The notes under the pieces are model-generated. The model saw nothing but the letters and a program-made list of their open reading frames with translations, was not told the DNA's origin and searched no databases. The position numbers and the translations under genes were made by a program. A DNA stretch of 64,000 bases from CAWALV01 sp963782965 (GTDB lineage Bacteria > Actinomycetota > Actinomycetes > Acidothermales > Acidothermaceae): positions 930,001 through 994,000 of the forward strand of contig CAWALV010000006.1 in assembly GCA_963782965.1 (NCBI GenBank), in the 5' to 3' direction. Within the stretch, counting starts at the first letter, position 1; the number at the start of each line of letters is the position of its first letter. Below are positions 41,872 to 49,987 of this stretch, one piece after another.

Positions 41872-42837
41872 GTGAGAGGCAATCGTCGTGGTCGGCTGGT
41901 ACTCGCCCTGCTGGTGCTGACTGCCTTCACGTTGATCACGCTCGACTATCGAGCACACGGGGGTGGCGTCTTCGGGTCGCTTCGCCGAAGTACCACCTCG
42001 GTGTTCGGCCCGGTCGAGCGGGCGGCTGCCGACGTCGTCCGGCCGGTTCGGCACGTGATCGAATCGATCACCTCGGTCGGCAGCAACCACAAGAAGTTGC
42101 AGCAGGCACAGCGTGAGGTTTCCGCGCTGCGCGCCCAGCTCCGCCAGCAGCCGTTCGATCAGCACCGCGTCGACGAGCTCGACCAACTGCTGCACGTCTC
42201 GGCCGTCGGCCGGTACAAGATGGTCCCGGCCCAGGTGATCTCCACCGGCCCGGGCGACGGCTTCGAGTGGACGGCGACGATCGACGCCGGCGCGAACGAC
42301 GGCATCAAGCCCGACATGACGGTCGTCAACGGCGACGGCCTGGTCGGCCGGATCAAGATCGTGGGCGACACGACCTCGACCATGCTGCTGGCGATCGACC
42401 CGGAGTCGAACGTCGGAGTGCGGCTGCCCGACGGTTCCACCGGGTTCGTCACCGGGCACGGCCGATCGGACATGAGCCTGCAGTTGATCGACCCCTCGTC
42501 TCGGGTGAAGCAAGGCGACGGGCTCGTCACCCAAGGCTCCGCCAACCAGGAACCGTTCGTGTGGGGGGTGCCGGTCGGCAGCGTCGCGACCGCTAGCACG
42601 CCGCTGGCCGGCGAGGCGCAGACCGGCCACGTCACGCCTTTCGTCAACTTCGCGACGCTCGACCTCGTCGGCGTCATCGTGGAGCCGCCGCGCACCGATC
42701 CCCGGCAGGCGTTGCTCGCCTCGCCGGTGCCCACCGTCACGGTGACCGCGACAGCGACCGTCACCGCGAACCCGCCGCCGTCGACGTCCGGCAGCGCCGG
42801 CCCGAACCCGTCGCCTTCGAGGACCCCGGGTGGTTAG
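41872..42837 (+). CDS. mreC: Rod shape-determining protein MreC
   Basis: A 321-residue protein with one N-terminal membrane helix (about 9-24), a coiled coil (KKLQQAQREVSALRAQLRQQ, about 72-92) and the extracytoplasmic beta-domains with VVNGDGLVGRI and LLAIDPESNVGVRLPDG. A Thr/Pro/Ser tail of about 40 residues ends it. It links MreB to PBP2 and RodA. The start is a GTG at 41872. The stop overlaps mreD by 8 nt. Confidence 0.94.
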   Translation: MRGNRRGRLVLALLVLTAFTLITLDYRAHGGGVFGSLRRSTTSVFGPVERAAADVVRPVRHVIESITSVGSNHKKLQQAQREVSALRAQLRQQPFDQHRVDELDQLLHVSAVGRYKMVPAQVISTGPGDGFEWTATIDAGANDGIKPDMTVVNGDGLVGRIKIVGDTTSTMLLAIDPESNVGVRLPDGSTGFVTGHGRSDMSLQLIDPSSRVKQGDGLVTQGSANQEPFVWGVPVGSVATASTPLAGEAQTGHVTPFVNFATLDLVGVIVEPPRTDPRQALLASPVPTVTVTATATVTANPPPSTSGSAGPNPSPSRTPGG

Positions 42838-43345
42838 CGCCGTCCGGATCGTCGTGATCGCGGCCCTGGTGGTGTTCGCCGCGGTGGTCGACGCCGTCCT
42901 GTTCGGCCCACTTCACCTGCCCGGCGCCGCGCCGAACCTGCTCCTGCTGGTCGTGGCGTCATGGGCGCTGGTGATCGGGCCGGTCCGGGGCGCGTTCACC
43001 GGCTTCTTCGCCGGGCTGCTCATCGACGTCGTGCCGCCGTCCGACCACTTGATCGGTCGCTACGCGCTCGCGCTCTGCGTGGCGGGCTACCTGGCCGGCC
43101 TGCTTCGCGAGGAGGCGCGTGACTCCGTCGCGGTCGCCCTGCTCGCGGTCACCCTCGCGGTGGCGGTGGCGACCGTGCTGTATGCCGTCATGGGCGTGAT
43201 GCTCGCCGACTCCCGGATGAGCGTTCGCGCGCTCGCCTCGAGCGTTCCGTTCGCCATCGGGTACGACGTCTTGCTGGCGCCGTTCGTGGCGCCGTGGGTG
43301 ATGGCTCTCGCGCGCCGCACGCAGCGCAAGGTTGTCCGCGCGTGA
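42830..43345 (+). CDS. mreD: Rod shape-determining protein MreD
   Basis: A 171-residue protein with five to six membrane segments, including AALVVFAAVVDAVLF, NLLLLVVASWALVIG, GAFTGFFAGLLIDVVPP (the MreD G-F-x-x-G-L-x-x-D motif) and VLLAPFVAPWVMAL. It is a partner of MreC in the elongasome. The GTG start lies inside the mreC 3' end. Confidence 0.9.
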   Translation: MVSAVRIVVIAALVVFAAVVDAVLFGPLHLPGAAPNLLLLVVASWALVIGPVRGAFTGFFAGLLIDVVPPSDHLIGRYALALCVAGYLAGLLREEARDSVAVALLAVTLAVAVATVLYAVMGVMLADSRMSVRALASSVPFAIGYDVLLAPFVAPWVMALARRTQRKVVRA

Positions 43346-43403
43346 CGCGCTACCGTCGAACGACGCCGCCAGCTGCGCGAGAGACGCTCGAGAGGAGGCA
43401 GCC

Positions 43404-45716
43404 GTGACCGACCGCTCACGCCTGCGCCTCGTCGTCCTCGCTGCTCTTGTGCTTTCTTTACCGGTGACCCTGGTCGGCCGCCTGTGGTACATGCAGGCCC
43501 TCGCAGGTGACCAGTACGTGGCGGAGCTCAACCACAGCACCACCAGCCAGGTGCGAACCGTGGCGCCCCGCGGGCTCATCGTGGACGACGTCGGCAAACC
43601 GCTCGCGCAGAATCAAAGCGCGCTGGTCGTCTCGGCGTTGAGTACCGCGATGCCGAAGGACAAGGCGGCGCGTGCCGACGAGATCGACCGGCTCTCCCAG
43701 ATCGTGGGGCTTCCGGCCGACCAGCTTGCTGCACGCGTCACGCTCTGCGATTACCTCCACTACGGGCAGCGCGCGCCGCAGATGAACCCAGGGTGCTGGA
43801 CCGGCTCGCCCCTGCAGCCGATCCCGTTGCTCACCCTCGACAACACCGCGGCCGGCAGCACCAAGCGTGCGACGGACATCGCTCTCCAGGTGCTCGAACA
43901 CCAGGAGGAGTTCCCCGGCGTCACGGCGCAGATCGAGGACTTGCGCCAATACCCGGCTCCGGACGGCGCCTCAGCGGCTCAGATCATCGGTAACGTCGGC
44001 AAGATCACCGGGGACGACGTGCAAAAGGCGTCGACGACGCAGCAAGCCGACGAACTGCGGTCGGAGGCTAGCGCCGGCGGGATGAAGGGTCAGGCCGGCC
44101 TCGAGGCCGAGTACGACAGCTACCTGCAGGGCACGATGGGTACCCGCACGGTCGAGGTCGACCCGGCGGGCCGCCCGCTGTCGACGGTGTCGGAGACCTC
44201 GCCGGTACCGGGTGACGAGGTGGTCACCAGCATCGACGCGAAGGTGCAGAAGATCGCTGAGAACGCGCTCGTCGACGCGGTGAATCACGCTCGCACCACG
44301 CCGCAACTCGCGAATCACCAGATGGTGACCCAGAAGGCCGACGCTGCTGCCGCAGTCGTCATCGATGCCCGCACTGGACACGTCGTTGCTCTCGCCAACT
44401 ACCCGAGCTACGACCCGAACGTGTGGAACGGCGGGAGCATCACCCAGAAGGCGTACGACCAGCTCCTGCACGCGCCCGGCAAGCCGCTGTATTCCCAGGC
44501 TGTCCAGGGCCAGTACGCGCCCGGTTCGACGTTCAAGGTGATCACGACAGCGGGCGCTGTCAGCACGCCGTACTACTCGTTGAGCGGCACCTACGAGTGC
44601 CCGACGGTCTTCAGCGTCGGTAACCGGACCTTCACCAACTTCGAAGGTGAGACCGGGCTGGGTTCGATCAGCTTCATGACGGCGCTCAAAATTTCGTGCG
44701 ACACGTTCTTCTACAAAATCGGCGACACGCTGTGGAACAACGACGGCGGCATCAAGGCGAAGCATCCAGCCGATGCACTCATCAACGAGGCGCGGGCGTG
44801 GGGCCTCGGTGCTGACACCGGCGTCGACCTGCCGATCGACGCAACGGGTGACATCGTGACCCGCCAGCAGAAGATCGACGACTGGAAGAAGAACAAGGCG
44901 CGTTGGTGTGCCGAGGTGACGACGGAGAAGAACCCGTTGTTTCGCCAGTACGACATCGAGAACTGCCAGGACGGATACCAGTATCGCGAGGGCGACGCGC
45001 TGAACTTCGCTATCGGCCAGGGCACCGTCACTGTCTCACCGCTGCAGCTGGCCATGGCCTACGCCGCTTTGGGCAATGGTGGCACGCTATTCACGCCACG
45101 CGTCGGCAAGGCGGTCGTCGGACCGGACGGGCAGGTCGTGAAGCAGATCGACGCACCTTCGAAGAAGCTGCCTGTTCCCGGTGACGTGCTGGCGTACATC
45201 CGGCAGGCCCTGTCCGAAGTTACGACGCAGCAAGGCGGTACTGCGACGGCCGCCTTCACCGGCTTTCCGTTCGGTCGCTATACGGTCTCCGGCAAGACGG
45301 GTACCGCCGAAGTCCAGGCGACCAACCCCGACGGCTCACCGAAGGATTCCACCGCCTGGTTCGCCTCGTTCGGCGGCCCGGTCGGCCAGCCTGCGCAGTA
45401 CGCCGTGGTCGTCATGGTGTCGCAGGGCGGTCAGGGCGGTGTGACGGCGGCACCCGCCGTCCGCGAGATCTATGACGGCATCTACGGGCTGGACGGCGGC
45501 CCGAACGCACTCGCGCACGATCACTTCACTGCGGCCGCGTTTCCCAGCGGCGCGCCGCCGAAGGCGTTGCCGGTGCTGACCAGCGTCCAGCCCCCGGCGC
45601 CGGCAGCCGCGAGTGCGACGCCGACGGGAACTGCGTCGAGCGCCATCTCCGACCTGCAGCCGCTCGTGACCTCACCCGAGCGTCGCAGCGGGCCCCCCGG
45701 GCGGTGGTCGTGGTGA
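43404..45716 (+). CDS. mrdA: Penicillin-binding protein 2 (elongasome transpeptidase)
   Basis: A 770-residue class B PBP with an N-terminal anchor (about 8-27), the pedestal domain with RTVAPRGLIVDD, and a transpeptidase domain with the SxxK motif (PGSTFKVIT), SCD (ISCDTFFYKIGD) and KTG (VSGKTGTAE). Long insertions and a Pro/Ala/Ser-rich tail after the enzyme domain are seen. It cross-links peptidoglycan during lateral growth together with RodA, encoded next. The GTG at 43404 has AGAGGAGG upstream. Confidence 0.94.
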   Translation: MTDRSRLRLVVLAALVLSLPVTLVGRLWYMQALAGDQYVAELNHSTTSQVRTVAPRGLIVDDVGKPLAQNQSALVVSALSTAMPKDKAARADEIDRLSQIVGLPADQLAARVTLCDYLHYGQRAPQMNPGCWTGSPLQPIPLLTLDNTAAGSTKRATDIALQVLEHQEEFPGVTAQIEDLRQYPAPDGASAAQIIGNVGKITGDDVQKASTTQQADELRSEASAGGMKGQAGLEAEYDSYLQGTMGTRTVEVDPAGRPLSTVSETSPVPGDEVVTSIDAKVQKIAENALVDAVNHARTTPQLANHQMVTQKADAAAAVVIDARTGHVVALANYPSYDPNVWNGGSITQKAYDQLLHAPGKPLYSQAVQGQYAPGSTFKVITTAGAVSTPYYSLSGTYECPTVFSVGNRTFTNFEGETGLGSISFMTALKISCDTFFYKIGDTLWNNDGGIKAKHPADALINEARAWGLGADTGVDLPIDATGDIVTRQQKIDDWKKNKARWCAEVTTEKNPLFRQYDIENCQDGYQYREGDALNFAIGQGTVTVSPLQLAMAYAALGNGGTLFTPRVGKAVVGPDGQVVKQIDAPSKKLPVPGDVLAYIRQALSEVTTQQGGTATAAFTGFPFGRYTVSGKTGTAEVQATNPDGSPKDSTAWFASFGGPVGQPAQYAVVVMVSQGGQGGVTAAPAVREIYDGIYGLDGGPNALAHDHFTAAAFPSGAPPKALPVLTSVQPPAPAAASATPTGTASSAISDLQPLVTSPERRSGPPGRWSW

Positions 45717-45723
45717 GGCGACG

Positions 45724-46989
45724 ATGAGCGCCCCGCGCCGGATCGGCGTCGTCGGGGCCGTCGCTACCGACCGCAGCCTGGCCCGGACGCCGAGCGCCCG
45801 GCCGTACACCGGTGTATCGAGCCGCGTGGGCGGCGTCGCTCCGCTCCCCGACCACCGGCCCGGTCGGCTCGCCCGCCTCTGGCGAAGTGACTGGATCCTG
45901 TGGGCCGCCGTCTTCAGCCTGTCCGCACTCGGCACCCTGCTGGTGGCCGCCGCAACCAAGCCGCTGAACCCGCTGCATCCGTTCGCCACCGCCGAGCATC
46001 AGGTGCTGTTCTTCGCCGTCGGCCTGGCTTTCGCCCTGGTCGCGACAGTCGTCGACTACGGCGCGATCCGGTCGTCGGCGCCCGTGCTCTACGTCTTGGC
46101 GATCCTCGGTCTGCTCGCAACTTTTGCGATCGGTTCGAGCGTGGCGGGCGCGAAAGCCTGGATCAGGTTCGGCAGCGCGGTCGAAATCCAGCCGTCGGAG
46201 TTCGCGAAACTCGCCGTCATCGTCTTGGCGGCGATGATGTTCAACGCCAAGCGGGAGCAGCGGCTCGAGGTGGGCGACCTCGACGTGTTCCGCGCGTTGA
46301 TACTCATCGCGATCCCCATGGGCATCGTGCTGCTGCAAAACGACCTCGGCACGACGCTGGTCATGGTGGTCATCATGTTCGGCGTGCTGGCGATCGGCGG
46401 GGCGCCGACCAGATGGCTCGTGGGCCTCGCCGTGATCGGTGCCATCGGCGCCGGCGTCGTCTTGAAGTTCCAGCTGCTCAGCGGCTACCAGCAGGCCCGG
46501 CTCACGGCGTTCCTGCACCCCGGCTCCGGCACGCAGAGCTACGGCTACAACGCGTTCCAGGCGAAAATCGCCATCGGCTCGGGTGGCATGCACGGCACCG
46601 GGCTGTTCCACGGCCCGCAGATCAACAACGGCTACGTCTTCGCGGCCCATACCGACTTCATCTTCGCCACCGCCGGCGAGGAACTCGGGTTCATCGGGTC
46701 CGGGCTGATCGTCGCGTTGATCAGCATCATCATCTGGCGCGGGCTACGGATCGCCGCGCACGCCCCCGACCTCTACGGTCGGGTGACCGCGGCAGGCATC
46801 GTCTGCTGGCTGGCCTTCGAGTCTTTCGAGAACATCGGGATGAACCTCGGGATCATGCCGATCACCGGCATCCCCTTGCAGTTCGTTTCGTACGGCGGCT
46901 CGTCGCTGTTCGCCAGCATGCTCGCGATCGGCCTGCTGCAGAACATCCACATCCAGACCAGGGCCGGTACGAACTCGGCCGCCACGTGA
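45724..46989 (+). CDS. rodA: Peptidoglycan glycosyltransferase RodA (SEDS family)
   Basis: The 421-residue SEDS protein has about ten membrane helices, with AWIRFGSAVEIQPSEFAKLAVI, LLQNDLGTTLVMVVIMFG, HTDFIFATAGEELGFIGS and GIPLQFVSYGGSSLFASM, all signature blocks. It polymerises lipid II glycan strands in concert with PBP2. The N-terminal 55 residues are cytoplasmic and poorly conserved. It starts 7 bp after mrdA. Confidence 0.94.
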   Translation: MSAPRRIGVVGAVATDRSLARTPSARPYTGVSSRVGGVAPLPDHRPGRLARLWRSDWILWAAVFSLSALGTLLVAAATKPLNPLHPFATAEHQVLFFAVGLAFALVATVVDYGAIRSSAPVLYVLAILGLLATFAIGSSVAGAKAWIRFGSAVEIQPSEFAKLAVIVLAAMMFNAKREQRLEVGDLDVFRALILIAIPMGIVLLQNDLGTTLVMVVIMFGVLAIGGAPTRWLVGLAVIGAIGAGVVLKFQLLSGYQQARLTAFLHPGSGTQSYGYNAFQAKIAIGSGGMHGTGLFHGPQINNGYVFAAHTDFIFATAGEELGFIGSGLIVALISIIIWRGLRIAAHAPDLYGRVTAAGIVCWLAFESFENIGMNLGIMPITGIPLQFVSYGGSSLFASMLAIGLLQNIHIQTRAGTNSAAT

Positions 46990-46998
46990 CCTCCCAGC

Positions 46999-47004
46999 TA
47001 CGCT
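46999..47004 (+). promoter_or_regulatory. -10 hexamer TACGCT before the radical SAM gene
   Basis: TACGCT ends 8 nt before the GTG at 47013. This was used to prefer that start over the GTG at 46986 that overlaps the rodA stop. Confidence 0.4.
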
Positions 47005-47012
47005 GGGACACC

Positions 47013-48986
47013 GTGAGATCGACTACCGGCACTCCTCGTGACGCCGCAGCTGCGCCGGACTCCGTGTTCGACCTGCTCGAACCCCTCCTGCTGCGGGTCA
47101 GTAAGCCGGTGCAGTACGTCGGCGGCGAGCTGAACTCGCTCACCAAGGAGTGGGCGGCCTGCGACGTGCGCTGGTGCCTGATGTACCCCGACGCCTACGA
47201 GGTCGGCTTGCCCAACCAGGGCGTCCAGATCCTCTATGAGGTGCTCGGCGAACTCGACGGCGTGCTGGTCGAGCGGACGTACGCGGTGTGGCCCGACCTC
47301 GAGGCGCTGATGCGCGAGCATCGCATCCCGCAGTTCAGTGTCGACTCCCACCGGCCGGTCGGGGCGTTCGACATCGTCGGCGTCTCGTTCGCGACGGAGC
47401 TCGGTTACACGAACATGCTCAACGCCCTCGATCTGGCGGGTATCCCGGTCGAGGCGCGTGACCGCACCGACGCCGACCCGGTTGTCATCGCCGGTGGCCA
47501 CGCCGCCTTCAATCCCGAACCGATCGCTGACTTCATCGATGCCGCGGTGTTGGGTGACGGCGAGCAGGCCGTGTTGCACATCACCGAGATCGTGCGTGCG
47601 TGGAAGCGCGCCGGCAGCCCGGGCGGGCGCGAGGAGTTGCTGCTGCGGCTCGCGCGGACGGGCGCGGTGTACGTGCCCCGCTTCTACGACGTCACATACC
47701 TGCCCGACGGCCACATCGAATCGGTGCGACCGAACGTCGACGGAGTGCCGGCCGTGGTCCGCAAGCACACGCTGATGGATCTCGACGAATGGCCCTACCC
47801 GAAGAAGCCGCTCGTGCCGCTCGCCGAAACCGTGCACGAGCGGTTCAGCGTCGAGATATTCCGTGGTTGTACCCGCGGCTGCCGGTTCTGCCAGGCCGGC
47901 ATGATCACCCGCCCGGTGCGTGAGCGTTCGATCGACACCGTGGGTGCGATGGTCGACGCCGGCCTGCGTGCCTCTGGCTTTCAGGAGGTCGGGTTGCTCT
48001 CGCTCAGCAGCGCCGACCACTCCGAGATCGGGCCGATGGCCAAGCAGCTCGCCGACCGCTACGAAGGCTCGAACACCTCGCTGTCTTTGCCGTCGACCCG
48101 TGTCGATGCGTTCAACGTCGACCTCGCGAACGAGTTCTCCCGGGGCGGCAGGCGGTCGGGGCTCACGTTCGCGCCGGAGGGCGGCAGTGAGCGCATGCGC
48201 AAGGTCATCAACAAGATGGTCACCGAGGACGACCTCATCCGCACGGTCACGACTGCCTACGCGCAGGGCTGGCGTCGGGTGAAGCTGTACTTCATGTGTG
48301 GCCTGCCGACCGAGACGGACGACGACGTGCTGGCGATCGCCGATCTCGCGCGCAAGGTCATCGAGGCCGGACGCCGCGCGGCCGGCACCCGCGACATCGG
48401 CTGCACGGTCTCCATCGGCGGGTTCGTGCCCAAGCCGCACACCCCGTTCCAATGGGCCGCACAACTCGACCACGACACGACCGATGCCCGGCTGACGAAG
48501 CTTCGTGACGCGATACGCAGCGACCGGCGCTACGCCAAGGCGATCGGCTTTCGCTACCACGACGGCAAGCCCGGCATCGTCGAAGGGCTGCTCTCGCGTG
48601 GTGATCGGCGGGTCGGGCGGGTCATCAAGCAGGTCTGGCTCGACGGCGGCAGGTTCGACGGCTGGAGCGAGCACTTCTCCTACGACCGGTGGATGCGTGC
48701 CGCTGCCGACGCGCTCGCGGGCGAGCCCGTCGACGTCGACTGGTACACGATCCGTGAGCGCAGCCGTGACGAGGTGCTGCCCTGGGATCACCTCGACTCC
48801 GGGCTGGACAAGGACTGGCTCTGGCAGGACTGGCAGGACTCCCTCTCCGACGTCGAGGTCGAGGACTGCCGCTGGACGCCATGCTTCGACTGCGGCGTCT
48901 GCGACACGATGGGCACCGACATCCAGGTCGGCCCCACGGGCCGAACCCTGCTGCCGCTGACGGTCGTCAGCGGCACGGCCGGCTGA
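47013..48986 (+). CDS. TIGR03960-type B12-binding/radical SAM protein
   Basis: A 657-residue protein. The N-terminal part (KPVQYVGGELNS, YPDAYEVGLPNQGVQILYEVL, GGHAAFNPEPIADFIDA) resembles a cobalamin-binding fold. The radical SAM core carries CTRGCRFCQAG at about 285, a CxxxCxxC iron-sulfur site, and TFAPEGGSERMRKVINK. A Cys-rich end (CFDCGVCDTMG) may hold another cluster. The family always sits next to a DUF2344 gene, as here, and before rne and rplU in many genomes; its reaction is not known. An alternative start is GTG 46986. Confidence 0.9.
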   Translation: MRSTTGTPRDAAAAPDSVFDLLEPLLLRVSKPVQYVGGELNSLTKEWAACDVRWCLMYPDAYEVGLPNQGVQILYEVLGELDGVLVERTYAVWPDLEALMREHRIPQFSVDSHRPVGAFDIVGVSFATELGYTNMLNALDLAGIPVEARDRTDADPVVIAGGHAAFNPEPIADFIDAAVLGDGEQAVLHITEIVRAWKRAGSPGGREELLLRLARTGAVYVPRFYDVTYLPDGHIESVRPNVDGVPAVVRKHTLMDLDEWPYPKKPLVPLAETVHERFSVEIFRGCTRGCRFCQAGMITRPVRERSIDTVGAMVDAGLRASGFQEVGLLSLSSADHSEIGPMAKQLADRYEGSNTSLSLPSTRVDAFNVDLANEFSRGGRRSGLTFAPEGGSERMRKVINKMVTEDDLIRTVTTAYAQGWRRVKLYFMCGLPTETDDDVLAIADLARKVIEAGRRAAGTRDIGCTVSIGGFVPKPHTPFQWAAQLDHDTTDARLTKLRDAIRSDRRYAKAIGFRYHDGKPGIVEGLLSRGDRRVGRVIKQVWLDGGRFDGWSEHFSYDRWMRAAADALAGEPVDVDWYTIRERSRDEVLPWDHLDSGLDKDWLWQDWQDSLSDVEVEDCRWTPCFDCGVCDTMGTDIQVGPTGRTLLPLTVVSGTAG

Positions 48987-48994
48987 GCGCCCCG

Positions 48995-49807
48995 GTGCCG
49001 CGCCAACCCGAGCCCCGCGATGTCGCCCCCGTCGTCCAGCGACTGCGCCTGCGCTACGCCAAGCGGGGCCGGCTCCGCTTCACCAGCCATCGCGACTTCC
49101 AGCGAGTGCTCGAGCGGGCGGTCCGGCGGGCCGGGCTGCCGGTGGCCTTCAGCGCCGGCTTCTCGCCGCACCCGCGCATCTCCTACGTCGGGGCGGCGCC
49201 GACCGGCACCGCGAGCGAGGCCGAATACGTCGAGATCGCGCTGAGCGCGGTCCGCGATCCGGCGGCGGTGCGCACCGACCTCGACGCCGCGCTGCCGCCC
49301 GGATTCGACGTCCTCGATGTGGTGGAGGCGCAGGGCGGGTCGCTCGCCGACCGAATCGATGCGTCGTGGTGGCGGATCGAGCTCCGCGGAGTCGATCCGA
49401 AGACCGCGGCGGGCGCGGTCGAGGCGTTTCTCGCGGCCGACGCGATCGCGGTCGAACGAATCTTGAAGGACGGCCGCCGCACGCTCGACGCCCGGGCGCC
49501 GGTGGTCGCCCTCGGCGTGGCCGAAACGACCGGGCACGGCGGCTGTGCGATACTCGACCTGGTCGTCCGGCATGTCGTACCGGCCGTTCGACCCGACGAC
49601 GTTTTGGCCGGTCTCCGCCAGGTGAGCGACTTGCTCGACCCAACGCCGCCGGTGCCACCGTTGGTGGCGCGGCTGGCGCAGGGGCACCTTGAGGCGTCCG
49701 GCCAGCTCGCTGATCCGCTTGCGCCCGACCGGGAGCACTGTACTGACCGTGGTGATCATGACGCACAACGTCCCGCGAATCTGCGCGACGCGAACGTCAT
49801 GCCGTAG
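48995..49807 (+). CDS. TIGR03936 (DUF2344) radical-SAM-linked protein
   Basis: The 270-residue companion of the preceding radical SAM protein has LRLRYAKRGRLRFTSHRDFQRVLERAVRRAGLPVAFSAGFSPHPRISY and GTASEAEYVEIAL at the N-terminus. RFTSH and GFSPHP resemble tRNA/RNA-modifying folds, and the pair is thought to act on RNA, which is inference only. The GTG at 48995 is 8 bp after the previous stop. The last 60 residues are poorly conserved. Confidence 0.87.
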   Translation: MPRQPEPRDVAPVVQRLRLRYAKRGRLRFTSHRDFQRVLERAVRRAGLPVAFSAGFSPHPRISYVGAAPTGTASEAEYVEIALSAVRDPAAVRTDLDAALPPGFDVLDVVEAQGGSLADRIDASWWRIELRGVDPKTAAGAVEAFLAADAIAVERILKDGRRTLDARAPVVALGVAETTGHGGCAILDLVVRHVVPAVRPDDVLAGLRQVSDLLDPTPPVPPLVARLAQGHLEASGQLADPLAPDREHCTDRGDHDAQRPANLRDANVMP

Positions 49808-49987
49808 CGGTCGGAACAGTTCACGGTCGGTACGTGGCGCTTGGGCCCGCGCGAACGTCGCCGACTCAGACTTGCGTTTTGACTTGCGCCACGGTGACTC
49901 AGGTCCCCGCGGCGACCTACTACACGACTTGCTCTCGTGCGGCGCCGGTGAACGGCGCCCGGGGGCCCGACGAAAGACTGTTACTCC